Origin: Ananas comosus
Taxonomy: Eukaryota; Streptophyta; Magnoliopsida; Poales; Bromeliaceae
Direction: 5' to 3'
Assembly (NCBI RefSeq): GCF_001540865.1
Contig: NC_033628.1
Location: 8,091,971-8,155,970, forward strand
DNA: 64,000 nt
In this document: positions 12,197 to 23,913 of the stretch, piece after piece
Numbering within the stretch: position 1 is the first letter of the stretch
Layout of the letters: each line of letters begins with the position of its first letter
The notes under the pieces: model-generated
What the model was told of the DNA's origin: nothing
The model's input: the letters and a program-made list of their open reading frames with translations, nothing else
Databases searched by the model: none
Translations under genes and position numbers: made by a program

Positions 12197-12582
12197 ATGC
12201 CTACGACTCGTTCTAGGACCGCCGGAGCGGCCGAGGCAGCCGATGTTGAGGAGGTGGAGGCCTTCGTTACTTCCAGATCTAGTGAGGTCCATGAGTTACG
12301 AGATCAGCTTGCAGTGTTCACAGATCTAGTGGCATAACAGGTGGCGGCGGCGCAACGACAGACAGATGCTGCGCGCCGACAGGAAGCGAGGATGAAGCAA
12401 TTGGAGAATTTATTACTACAGCAGGCAGCTACCAGGGAGGTTTAGGATCCTACACCGCTAGCACCAGACGTGGATGTGCCTGCGATGGCACCGTCACCAA
12501 CGCCAGGCACTTCGCGTGCAGCTCCAAGTGTCTAGAACAGGCAGAAAACGGTGGTAAGCCCACCAGTTCATGCGACTACCAC
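12197..12582 (+). pseudogene. gag: gag, N-terminal part (gypsy)
   Basis: The frame opens with MPTTRSRTAGAAEAADVEEV just after an acceptor-like TTGTTGCAG (12182-12190). An Ala/Gln/Arg-rich, probably coiled-coil segment follows (AAAQRQTDAARRQEARMKQL), then a Pro/Thr-rich linker. Three in-frame stops are present: TAA at 12335, TAG at 12443 and TAG at 12533. The frame is cut at 12582 by a minus-strand solo LTR and resumes in phase at 17660. Gag is the structural protein that packages the element's RNA. Confidence 0.8.
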
Positions 12583-13807
12583 TGTCACGCCCCAGGACCT
12601 AGCAGAAGCCCGCCCGGTGCGTGTCTAGACCCGCCATATGCCTACAACATATAAGGCGTCTACAACAATACAATAAATAATACGAGAGAATAAAAAAACA
12701 CCTAGTGCGATATCAGAGCATAAATACAACTAATTTCTAATGACAAGTAGAGGTATATAAAACTGAACAACTAGAGTAAACCATCAAGTAATACATACAT
12801 CCCAAGATCTACATAAATAAAAACTAAATACAAAAATGGTGGTCTCTATACATAGGGAACAAAAAGTCTCTCTCCGAACTAAAACAAAAGAAGAGAAGAC
12901 CACCTAGTACAATCACCAAACTGTCTAGCTTGAGGCGACTCCCTTGCCGCGGTCCCTAGCCTCTCCCGGAGTGGATGGCTCTATAAACAAAAACAACAAC
13001 ACAATAAGAATGAGAACTATTAGTCAATAGTTCCCAGTGGGTAAGCCGTCGACATCAACAAAATACACCACTAGGTCATGGAGGCATGAGTAGTATAATT
13101 CAACATGTAACTGAAATAAACAACATGTAAATTGAGCAATTAATAAAATTTACTAAACTACTATGCCTCTACTTAGCATGAAGTTTCACATGTATAAGTG
13201 TTATTCTAGTATGAATGAGCATGTACAACTAGTATGCACTAACTAGTATGATGTCCATATTTCACTTTTATTTACCATTGTTCCCATCAATTAGGACCTA
13301 CACAAGTATAGTCCGACTTGCGCCGTGCCTAATGGCCCCGTAGTTGTCAACATTCTCACTCTAGGAATGAGCCTCCCCCACGGCATCCTATTTCGGCGCC
13401 CAATCCCGCACGAGCGAGCTTGTGTTACATTGGCTATCTCCGAAGTGCCGGCTTGTGGGAGCGACCCTCACAAGTATGTGCGAATGAGCACAATGGCAAG
13501 CAAGCATGATCATCCATCCCAAGTTCACTGTCATCATGTCTAAAACATGGTATAAATGCTAATGACCCAACGGTCTATCTTTATGTCATCATGTAAAGGT
13601 TTAACCATTTACTACGTCAAGTGTCACTATATGACATTAATGTTTACTATGTCAAGCATAAGTTCTATATCTAAGAGCATGTCAAACTTATCATTTTCAC
13701 TAAATGAAATATGATTTCAACCATTTATAAAGAATGCTATTCACATGCAAGTTTACTATACACTTCTCTCTCTACTACATAGAGGTTACGAATCATGATA
13801 CATGACA

Positions 13808-16454
13808 TGTCACGCCCCGGGACCGGCGGAGGCCCTCCCGGTAGCATGCCCAGACCCGCCATATGTCTACACATATAAGGCGTCTACAATAAAAGCGGAA
13901 GTAAAAGCAAGAGATGGGGCAAGTAGAAGCAGTGCAAGAACTAGCAACTAATGATATCAGAGCAGTGATTCTATCTTCTATAACAATAGGAAAAGAGCAT
14001 AACTAGACCATAAAAGTGAAACATAAGTTATACAGTATCAACCCCTAATACAAAAATGGTGGTCACTAGTACACTGGTAAAACTCTCAACCTCTCCCAAA
14101 ATAAAATGCGACGAGAGGTAGACCACCTAGCAAAACATCCTCAAAGGAAGCTAGCTCGAAGCAACTCCCTTCCCGCGATCCCTGGCCTCACCCTGAGTGG
14201 AAGGCTCTGAAAAACATCGAGAAAAAGAGGGCGTGAGAACTATAATTTATAGTTCCCAGTGGGCAATTACTGACCTCAGCTCTTGCTCCACTAGGCCCCG
14301 AAAATAAGGGTAAGTAATGCTAATAGCAATAAGCGATAAAAGGGAGCATGTAAATAGACTGCTGAAAGAGAGAGCATAAGTAAATTGCTATACTACCGTA
14401 TCCCTCATAAGCACAGAGTCAAAAAGTTGTACATCTATTCTATCATAAGGCAAAGTAACCAATGGCAATAGTTTACTGTTACAACCCTTTATTCAAACAT
14501 GATATATAAGCTCTATCGTGGCAACCAAGTATACTACATGTCTCATCCCTATGCTATATGCATGTAAATGTAATCCAACTACTAAGCCTATCTAGTAGTG
14601 ATTGTTCATTCTCAAACCGCGTCGATTTCCATTTCCAATTAAGAACCTACCCAAGGTAGTCCAGCTTGTGCCGCCTAAGTGTCTGTGGTAGCCCGACATT
14701 CCTATTCATGGAATGTGTCTGTCCCACTCGACCCCGTAGGCTTCTCGATACCGCACGAGCGAACATAAGTCGCGTAGGCTAACTCCAGAATGCCGGCTTG
14801 TAGGGAGCGACCCTCACAAGCATGTGCGAATGAGCACAAATGGCAAGCAAGCATAGTCCAAGTCTCAAGTACCCAATCCTCATGTCTCTAACATGATATA
14901 GTTACTAGTATCCCGAAGATCTAGTTTGAGTCACAATGTGAAATTTCAACATTCTCTAGGTCTAGTGCCCCTTTATGACACTTAGACATTTAATGTTCAA
15001 TATGTATTCCAAATCCCTGATGGCCCTATCCACTAGGTTCCCACATGTCCCGAGCTCAATGCCGCTTGATGACAATAGCTCCCTAATTCACTTAGCTTCT
15101 AAATGGCAATCTTGTCAACTTTCATGTCACAAGTAAACTTAGGTTTAAATGCATGAATCCAAACTCATTTATACAATAGAAGCATGATACCACGTCTCAT
15201 ATAGAATGCTAAATGCAACTATGGGCCAAACCAGCTACTCTCTACTACATAGAGGTCCAAAATTTCATCATATATAACATGTGCCTTTTAGGCATTCTAA
15301 AATTCACAATAAATACATATAATAAGAATATGCATGCTTTTTCGTTTATCGATACTTAATTAAGCACAAATGAAAATTTCTCATAGTGTGGCTAGGTCAA
15401 ACCCACCGAACCGTCGCGTAGAGCCTCGTTTCGCCGAACCAAGTTGTCCCCGAGTCTCAAAATACCCTAAAAGTAATCAGCGAAGAGATACGAGGGCATT
15501 ACGACCATCCTATAACATCAAACTTTAACCTAGAAGCAAAAAGGTCAAAACTCACCTCAAGAGTAGAAATCTCTTCCCAAGCTCTAAAAGAGAGCTAGAA
15601 CCCTTCCAATCCAAGCCCTAGGAAGGTTCTAAACCAATCAATTTAGCCTCAAAAGCCCTAGATCAAAAAGCCCCAAAAATCAACCCTAATACCCAAAACT
15701 AGGGTTTCAACACAAGAAGAATCTCAAATCCAACGTCTAGATGGAGAGAAAGGGCTACCAACCTCAAAGAAGCTTCAAACCAAGCTCAAAGGGTGAGAAT
15801 CTTCACTCTTGCAAGCTCCAAGTCCAAGCTCCAAGCACCAAGGAAGAAGAGAGGGTGAGGAAGGTACTCCAAGTCCTCTAAAAGCTCTAAATCTTCTTCT
15901 TCTTCTTCCCTCCTTCTCCTTCTTCTTCTCCTCCTTCTTTTCTCTCTAAGAAGGTTAACGAGGGAGTGTGAGGAGAGAAATGAGAAAGAGAGGGGGTGGA
16001 AGGGCTATTTAGGCCATCCAAAGTAACAAAATCCTGGGAGGTCCCTCAAAAATCCAATATTGCATCAGCCCGGTCTGGGCAATTTTCGCCCAGAGGGACC
16101 GGTCTCTCCCCAGCAGGGACCGGTCTCTCGCTGCGAACCCGAAAAACCATCGTTTGGGAACCGGTCTCTCCCTGCGCGGGACCGGTCTCTCACTGCGAAA
16201 ACGCGCTCGGGGACCGGTCTCGCCTGCGAGGGACCGGTTGCCTCAGGCTGCCTCGACACTGCTCACTGGGGGAACCGGTCTCTCCTTCCAGGAACCGGTC
16301 CCCGAGAGTAAAAACTCTCAGGACTTGTCCAAAGTTCCAAATTTTGAACTTTTCGGGTCGGGAAACATTTTACAACCCTCCACCAAGTGTGGAAAATCTC
16401 GAAATACATCCAAACACTCGAACCTCGCAATTCGCAAAGGTCCAGTGTGTTACA
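13808..16454 (-). mobile_element. Solo LTR B nested in solo LTR A
   Basis: It begins TGTCACGCCCCGGG and ends CCAGTGTGTTACA, with the perfect duplication TGACA on both sides (13803-13807 and 16455-16459). Length is 2,647 bp, minus orientation. It belongs to the same family as the 61388-63829 solo LTR: both start, in their own orientation, with a CACACTGGACCTTTGC phrase. It carries the hairpin (14237-14255), the core block (about 14641-14855) and an eight-site ACCGGT array (16098-16299). Confidence 0.92.
16098..16299 (-). promoter_or_regulatory. Array of eight ACCGGT palindromes in U3 of solo LTR B
   Basis: Exact ACCGGT sites start at 16098, 16119, 16160, 16181, 16213, 16233, 16274 and 16294. 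Spacings are 21, 41, 21, 32, 20, 41 and 20, all close to whole turns of B-DNA. Most sites sit in a GAGACCGGTCCC context in LTR orientation. The array is 155-356 bp from the LTR 5' end, where enhancers of LTR promoters normally lie. The binding protein is unknown. Confidence 0.6.
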
Positions 16455-17251
16455 TGACATATGCATTTTAAGTATTCCAAAATTCATTTATGCTCTATCT
16501 AGCATGAATATGCATGATTTTCTATTTTATAATAAAAGCAATGGCATAGGAGGAGTTCACCTATTTCGGTGAGGTCAAACCCACCAGATACCCCTTGAAT
16601 CCTCTTCGTTTGCACGAATGAGGATGCCCACGAGTCTCCTAACTCCCTAACAAAAATTCTAAGAGGGTTAAGAATTTTGAACGAACACCCCACAAGATCC
16701 ATAAAATTTAACCTATAAATAGATAAAAAATTACCTTATATGGTGAAGAACTCTTCCAAACTCCAAAGAAAGCTAGAACACCTCTATTCCAATCTAAAGG
16801 AAGGCATTGGAACCATCAATTAAGCCCCTAAGGTTCTACCAAGAAAAACCCCAAAAGAAATCCTAATTTTCCAAACTAGGTTTTCATCTCTAAAAACCCA
16901 ACAAAACATGATCCATGGAAGAGATCAAAGCTACTAACCTCTCTTTAAGCTCCAAACCAAGCTAGAATGGTGCTAGGGCTGGAGTTCTTCCCTCAAGCAA
17001 GCTCTAATCCTTCTCTCCAAGACTTCTCCATGGTCTAAAAAGCAACACCCATAAAGAAGAAGCAAAAAAAGGAGATCAAACCAAGTAATTCCACAAGAAA
17101 AAGGGAGGAAATCAAGAGAGGGGGACACTTACCTCATCTTCCACAGTTTAGGGCTCAAAAGAGCCCTCATGGGGACTGTGGGGATATATATAGAGTTGTA
17201 ACAATCCCAAAAAGACCCCTCAAAAAGATGCAATCTACAACTGCACTACGT

Positions 17252-17482
17252 ACCGGTACACTGGCTGGAGTACTGGTATCCCGCGACCGAACGCGTAAAC
17301 CCGATCCTCTATCAAACAGACAGACTGCAATGTACTGGTACTCGCGCGATGCAGTACCATACCAGGCCCCAATACCGGTACTCGGGCGATGCAGTATCAG
17401 TACTCTGCCTCGCAGAGCTCAATCCTAAGAGCTCTCCTCTCGGTTATGCGATGAGGTTCCGGTACCCTTCTCTGGTACCGGT
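17252..17482 (-). promoter_or_regulatory. Array of GTACCGGTAC-type palindromes in U3 of solo LTR A
   Basis: ACCGGT or one-base variants start at 17252, 17272, 17334, 17356 (weaker), 17374, 17396, 17457 and 17477. They occur as pairs 20-22 bp apart, with pair-to-pair steps of 82, 40 and 83. A TATATATA stretch at about 17186-17197 follows in LTR orientation, consistent with enhancer then promoter. Confidence 0.5.
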
Positions 17483-17659
17483 ACCTGGCACCCCAAAACC
17501 TGCAGTTTGGAGGTTTTGGTGCTAAGTACTCATCTTCGCTCCTTAAGACGCGAGTAATAGGTTGAAACACAGTCAACGACCCTCAAGAATACTAGAAAAG
17601 TCTCGGTATACTATTCCAACACTAGAACCTTACAGTTTGCTAAAGTTCAGTTTGCTACA

Positions 17660-18121
17660 ACCGTAGGGACAGTTTTACCGACGATGGTGTCGGGCGAGGA
17701 GCGAGATCGACTGATGGATCGTTTGAATGAATTCAGGAGATGCAACCCCCGCATCTTCGATGGGGAGAAGGCAGATCATTGGGTCGTGGAAAAATGATCG
17801 ATGCATATGGAGAAACTATTTCTTGATACTTTTGTTGAGAAGCGGGACAGAGTCTCACTTGCGACACACCATTTAGATGGCGAGGCCTATCGTTGGTGGA
17901 CAGATATCTGTGATGATCCTCATACTGATTTGGCCACTATTACATGGAAAAGGTTCAAGGAGTTGTTACTGACAACATATTTTCCTCACAGTGTTAAGAG
18001 GCAGATGGAGAACGATCTGCGTGGTCTGCGACAGGGGGACAGAACTGTGGCTGAGTATGAGCAGGAGTTCTCTCGGCTTTTGCATTGTGTACTATTTGTA
18101 GTCAGGGATGACGAGGATAAG
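17660..18121 (+). pseudogene. gag: gag, central retrotransposon-gag domain (gypsy)
   Basis: In phase with the N-terminal piece, the frame reads RLMDRLNEFRRCNPRIF then the classic gag core: DGEAYRWWTDIC, TWKRFKELLLTTYFPHS and LRQGDRTVAEYEQEFSRL. One conserved Trp codon has become TGA (17795), just before the 17801 restart. The piece ends at 18121 where the ATAAG target of the next solo LTR begins its duplication (18117-18121). About 150 codons remain of this domain, which forms the capsid-like shell. Confidence 0.88.
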
Positions 18122-21100
18122 TGTCACGCCTCAGGGCCGATTTTAAAAGCCTTTTTAAAATCCATTATCATATTTGAAATCAGAGTTGCGGAAAACGTGC
18201 TATTTTTTTTTTCCAACTTGGCCCACATGACGTACAAATCCGCCACAAATACAAAGTTCCTCTGCCCACTCGGACAGAGTCTCCTTTGTATTTGCACGGC
18301 GTACCAACAGCTACATCAGGATCTCAACCACAATCTATATTTACCAATCAATAATCATCATGCCATACATTTTCATACAGCTAGCAATCCTTACAGATGA
18401 TGCATGCCTCTAAGCATTCCTTAGGCGCTGGATGATACAATGCACAATACAACAGTCATCCTATTAAAAGTGCTCCCCATCCAGAAGCTTTGCTTTTAAA
18501 ACTCTAATTCAAACATTCACGAAACCCAATTCGAAAATATTTTGAAAACTGTTTTCCATGCGGAAACTCTATTTTGAAAATCGGCTACCTCGAGGGGTAG
18601 AAAACCATAATATATAAATCAGTAAATATATAAATCGAGAATCAACCAAAACCAAGAATCTGCAAATCTCTAATCTCATATCCACAATCTCATGGATAGG
18701 AGGAAAACCAACTCATTCAAACATTCAAACATCAGTAATGATCATCTAACTGAACCATTTATTATTAACAACTACTAAGAGCAGGAATGAAATAAAACCA
18801 GGGTGACGGTCGGTACTGCCAACTAGCTAGATCGTCCTCCCGTCGAGCCCAAAAACCAATTCCTCGTCTATGTCACCTGGGGGGAATGGGGGGTGAGAAA
18901 CCGCAACCATGATTTTCCAGTGAATACGACAGAGCCACGAAGGCAAGCCGCAATCACAGGAAACCAAAGGAGATAGATAAACAAGTATAGATGCTGATAT
19001 ACGAAAACGAACTATAGTAGCTATAACAGATATGAACATGATAAGATATAAGAGCAACTACAATAGTAATAGAAACAGGATAATAACTGAGCAAGAACGA
19101 AACTACTACTGTAATAAAAACTCAACTGAACGGATGCCTCAAGAGTAAATAGTCCGAAATCAAACCCAATCTGATGCTGCTATATTGGTCCACAGACCTC
19201 AAGCGTTGCCTGTCACAGAGCAGACACTGTCAACTTATTCATGCGTCATCGACGACCTATTCGGAGGCGTATACCCCTTGGTTGGTGACCAAACCAATCT
19301 GGTGTCTAGAATACACAGTGCTGTGACTAAATCATACTGATATGCTCAAAACGAAAATCGGCAAAAAGAGACCGGTGTCTTGGCCGAAGCCAGGTGCAAA
19401 GGCGTACAACGCCGAACCACGATCAACCAGATCGAAACACCCGACAAAGGAGTCGATGTGTTGCCTGGACCCAAGGTCCACAGAGATACAATATATATGC
19501 AACGTGCTCTTCATGTCTATCCACAACTATCCAAATGCAATCAATGAGATACGATAAACAAACGATAAACAATCAACTGACATGTAAGGACTACGATACT
19601 GATATGAAAGAAGAGAGGAAGGGTGAAACGATCTCACCGACTACCAGCTCGAAGCACCCACCTGTCACAAAAGCGCCGAAACCTGGGTGCGTATAGTCAA
19701 CCGGACCTACGAAGATCCACCAGGTCAGTATCCAACCCACTAACCTGAAGCACGAGACTCACAAACCCCCCACACAAGATCCCCGTAATCGGTTTCCCAA
19801 AACCGATCACCGTAACTCACCGGAAGTCCCGAAAACCACACCGGGATGCCGTCGGGACCCACTAAGTGTCCCGAAACTTACCGACTCGTACCACAAGTCA
19901 CCCGCTGCCACAAAACACACCAATTTGAATGTCTTAGCAGCAAACACAAGGTAACACAACCCAACAATTATCGTCGGATAATTGTTCGGATCCGGGTTCT
20001 CGGAAGTGTCTATTTCGACACCGAAACCCACCGTCGCTCACCCATCATCACCGAACCCATAGTATGATGATAGTGACCAGCCAACAAAGCTCAGCGACAA
20101 TTCACGAGACAACCAAACCACATCGAAAGAAATCCGAACCGAAACCACGTTCTTTCGGCGAATTTCGCCGAAAAACGGACTGAAATCGACTCTTCGATTT
20201 CTATGAAGACTAACGGATCATGGACAAGTAGTCCAGAGGTCACCACACACGCCTACACACTGCCCACAGTAGTCACAAGGCACACAATTGCACAAAAGTC
20301 CCTGTATTTACATAAAATCCCAATATTTTATGTAAATCGGGCAATAACATGGCTCGTTCACGCAAACCGAGGACTTTCAAGGTCCACCGAGACACGTACT
20401 GACAGGTCTCGATGTGCCGGAGGCCGTGCTCCTGGTCCGGAGCACAATGGCTCACTGTGGGAGGTGCGGGAGCAACCCGAAACTTCTACGAACAGCACGC
20501 AATCGAGAAAAATCGCGCCAAACAAAACTAACCGGAATCCGTTGATCCAAAGTGAGGTGAGCACTGTGATCGGCACTGACCAACGATCACCGTGCTCACC
20601 TCCGGAGGCATCAGGAAAGCCTCGAATCGCCGAAAAAGTGCGCGCAAACCCGCAACAGCAGCCAAAAAGGCTCCACAGGGTCGACACCGCCAAAATAGTG
20701 GAACGGAGTCTCCCCGACAAAATCTAAGGTGAGAACGATGATCAGAAATTTGCCACGATCATCGTGCTCCCTTCCGCAGAGATCGGGGAGGCTCGGGTTG
20801 CTCGGAACAGCAAACCGCCAAGGAATAGCCCTATTTCAGGCTTGGCCGGAGCAAGCTTGCTCCGGCCGGCTTCCGTCGGCACGGCGAGGCACGCGCGGGC
20901 TAGGCATGGGTGCCGGGGAAGAGAGGAGCACAAGGCTCACCTTAGCTGGTGGCGGGGAGCGGCGGCGGCGTCGGCGGAGCCAGCTAAGCCCGCACGAGAT
21001 CGGGCTCGGGTTCCAAGTGCAGCGGCGGCCACGGCGGCCAGCGGGAAGCTCAGGGGCGACGGNGCGTGATCAATCCCGTGGGTTTTTCACTCCGGATTGG

Positions 21101-22470
21101 AGTTTTCTCACGTTAAAATCTCGGTGTGCTATTTTTATTTTCCGCTATCTCTTTTATTTGCATCGAGAGTTTTTGTTTTTGCCGTTTTACACCTATTCAC
21201 CCCCCTCTAGGTGTTATTTACCTTTTAGATCCTCGGGATCCATATCTTACACGTTCGGCGACGGCGGCGGGCGGCGAGGAAGGTCGCCGGGGCTCCGAGA
21301 AAGGCGGTGGGGGCGGCCACAGGCGGCGGCGGCGGTGCGAGAGGAAAAGCCGCAAGATGCCTCGGCCTGGGCTCGGTCTGGCAGGCTGCAGGCTGGCAGT
21401 AACGGCGCGGAGGCACTCGGGGCTGCTTGGGGCGGCGGTGACTAACCACCTGAGGTCGGAGCGACGCCGGCAGGGAGCAGGGAGGCAATGCAACCTCAGA
21501 TGCTATCTTAAACCCAAGGGAAAGAGAGAGAGGGAGAAAGAAAGATGGAGAGGGAGGAGAAGTAGCTAACTCCGACGGCTGAAGACACGCGCCGACGGCC
21601 GGAGACGCGCCGGCGGCCGGGGTACGTGCAGTTAGGGCATGGGAGGTAATGCGGCTCCTTTCCAGCGGCCGGAGGCACTCGACGGAGGCCGGGATGCGGG
21701 CGGCGAGGGCAGAGGAGAGAGATGGAGGTGGCTGGGGGCGCAGTAGGGCTACGATTAGGGTTTGCATAGTGCAAACCCTAAAGCAAACATATATACTAGG
21801 TGCAATTTTGCACAAAAGTCCCTGAAAACTCAGAGTTTCATACTGAGCCCTCCCCCGCGTGAGTAAAACGTACAAATACACTTTCACATCTGGTTTCATG
21901 CGAAACGGTACATAAAATGTCGCACCTTTCGCAAAAATACCGTTTAGCCATCTCAGACCCCTCCTCGAACAATGCGCATTATCTGCAGATCCGTCCGTCA
22001 GATTTGCGAACGGATTGCGCCAGTGCGATCAACACAACGGAGACAACAAACCCACGATTTTGGTTCACCTCAATCGCTCACGGATTCGCAGCGGAACCCG
22101 TTCTCTCTCCGAAAGGCGAAACGACGCACAAATACATATAATACATGTATTTTTTCGGAATTTCTCAAAATTCGTGCATCAAACCCAAAATCCGTCAGCG
22201 CCATTGGTTCCAGAATGGCTGAACCGTTCGAAATGAGCTATTGGATCGCTATGAACGAAGTCCGATACGAGCCTGAAGCCAACTTCACACCGTTGCTTCT
22301 CCGGAAAAACCGAGTTACTATTCACTTTAAGTGAAACTTGGAGATCGCGTAAAATCTCCATTCTAACTCGTTTTCTCCCGAAACATGACGAGTGCTTTTG
22401 TAATTAAATTACACACAAAAACATCGTCAACAGAGAGTCTGACTGTACAGTCAAATTCTCAGTCCTTACA
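18122..22470 (-). mobile_element. Solo LTR C inserted in gag (large family)
   Basis: It begins TGTCACGCCTCAGG and ends TCAGTCCTTACA, with perfect ATAAG on both sides (18117-18121 and 22471-22475). At 4,349 bp it belongs to the same long-LTR family as 1682-6216. The part from 20500 to 21750 is GC-rich with overlapping long ORFs on both strands (up to 238 codons), but none shows a domain and they cross an N at 21063. I treat them as composition artefacts. No PBS or pol is present. Confidence 0.88.
21063..21063. other. Single N in GC-rich part of solo LTR C
   Basis: One of four isolated N bases (also 39906, 44984, 46843). It lies in a GC-rich stretch that is hard to sequence; text on each side may not be truly adjacent. 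Confidence 0.6.
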
Positions 22471-22475
22471 ATAAG

Positions 22476-23039
22476 GCTCGTATTTTTTAGGTGGGTTTTC
22501 GACCATTGATCTTCATGTTGGTTCAGGCGTCGAATTTGCCTATATATTGGAAAGTGGTAAATCATGCACTGATTGTGGAGAAAGGCACAGAAATCTCTAA
22601 GAAGGAAAGGGAAGCATTTGATCGAGAAAAAGAAAAAAGGCAAGCGGCTAAGGGTAGCAATCAGACACACTCTAGGAGGCCGCCGAAGCATCCGAGGAGT
22701 CAGTCTAGAGGGCGTGGTTCTGCAGTGACCCATGGAGCGCCGAATCGTCGCCGGGCACCATGTTGTGCGATTTGTAGTGGTCTCTATTTTCCATCGCAGT
22801 GTCCACAATGTGGGAGCAAGTGCTTCACTTATAGCAAGGAGGGCCATTTTCGTTCTGAGTGCTCGAGGAGTTCTTCTCCAACGCCATCATCTGCATCGGC
22901 ACCTGCATCACCAGCACCGAGTTAGGGGACTCCATCGACACACTACCAGACCGGGCGACCACTCGTTCAGCGTCAGTCTAAGGTATCGCGCCAGGCACCG
23001 AGTGGGCGTATATATGCCACCCAGACTAAGAAGGCAGCA
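22476..23039 (+). pseudogene. gag: gag, C-terminal basic and zinc-knuckle part (gypsy)
   Basis: Gag resumes after the duplicated ATAAG. A lysine/arginine-rich stretch (KEREAFDREKEKRQAAKG) leads to CPQCGSKCFTYSKEGHFRSEC-type sequence (about 22800-22862). There the CX2CX4HX4C knuckle has its second Cys replaced by Tyr. A TAG at 22923 interrupts the following Ser/Pro linker. The frame then runs to GRIYATQTKKAA and is cut at 23039 by solo LTR D. The knuckle would bind element RNA; the missing ligand and the stop show decay. Confidence 0.85.
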
Positions 23040-23577
23040 TGTAATATACCGGATTTTAATATATAAGTAAATATAAAAAAATATAGTGTGAGATACTATT
23101 TTTATTTGACTTAAAGAAGTAAAATATAAGTCAGAAACGACTTGTGCTGAAATCGGAATGAAAACAGAAGATTTAGAATTTTCTGTAAGAAACAGGGCTC
23201 ATATTTTAGCAGAAAATAGACAGTGTCAGAAAATTATGAAAACTAGAGAATATGTCAGAATTATTTTTATGAGGCTAGATTTAAAGTTTCATATCATTCT
23301 GACACCCGGAAGGTGGAAAATAAAATCCGACTACTATCTGCTAAGATTTTAGTTTGGTAGAGCTTTCGGTGACCAAAAAGGTCAAAACTGAAAAGTTAAG
23401 ATATATTCCGTTTATTTAGCAAAAATCGAGTCTGACTGTCAAATTTGAGCGAAAACGGACATTTAGAAGGGCTGGCGAAAAGTATCTGATTCTGAGCTGC
23501 TAAACTGAAAGTAAATTATATTTAGTTGAGGGGGCTAGTTGTGTAACAAAAGGGCTTTTCCCTTTATTTTGTTCAAC

Positions 23578-23578
<1 letters not shown>

Positions 23579-23614
<36 letters not shown>
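23579..23614. repeat. GA dinucleotide microsatellite
   Basis: About 17 uninterrupted GA units precede a CT-rich stretch (23615-23690), within solo LTR D. In LTRs such CT/GA tracts often lie near the transcription start. Confidence 0.85.
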
Positions 23615-23616
<2 letters not shown>

Positions 23617-23695
23617 CTTTCTCTCTTGCTCTTTAGCCCACTCCTCACATTTCTCTCTCTCCTTGCTTTCTCTCTCTAGCTAGTTTCTCCATTAA

Positions 23696-23770
23696 AGATG
23701 AAGTTAGAGAAGATGAAGTTAGAGAAGATGAAGTTAGAGAAGATGAAGTCGGAGAAAATGAAGTTGGAGA
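23696..23770. repeat. 15-bp tandem repeat, about five copies
   Basis: GATGAAGTTAGAGAA is repeated with a 15-base period, the last copies diverged. It would encode Met-Lys-Leu-Glu-Lys units but sits in an LTR with no supported gene. Confidence 0.75.
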
Positions 23771-23913
23771 TGAAGCTTGGAGCTCTCCAATGGTAAAGCA
23801 AGCTCTTTAATGGTGGAAAGCTATATAGCCATGGTGAGTTTTGTGATTTAAGCTAGGGTTTGGATTAAATCTTTTGTAAATGAAATGTTTAGGATCTCTA
23901 GATGATACTAAAC

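Larger units (their letters stand above)
12583..17659 (-). mobile_element. Solo LTR A inserted in gag, itself interrupted by solo LTR B
   Basis: It starts TGTCACGCCCCAGG and ends CAGTTTGCTACA; on the minus strand this is a TG...CA LTR like the host element's own (TGTAG..CTGAAC start). Without the inner insertion and its duplicated target it is about 2.4 kb. The flanks ACCAC and ACCGT match at only three of five bases, so the target duplication has decayed, but gag resumes in frame exactly at the junction. It contains the core block (about 13293-13520), the GAACTATT hairpin (13014-13033) and the palindrome array (17252-17482). No coding region belongs to it. Confidence 0.85.

Noticed and set aside
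16098..16299. Evenly spaced short repeats suggesting a CRISPR array
   Set aside because: The repeat is only a short palindromic core, spacing varies between 20 and 41, and it lies in a plant LTR.
15996..16571. Overlapping ORFs rich in Gly-Thr-Gly and Pro-Val-Ser repeats
   Set aside because: They are translations of the ACCGGT palindrome array in different frames.
20729..21445. 238-codon plus-strand ORF and overlapping long ORFs in solo LTR C
   Set aside because: GC-rich composition, several overlapping frames, an N inside, no domain, and location wholly within an LTR.
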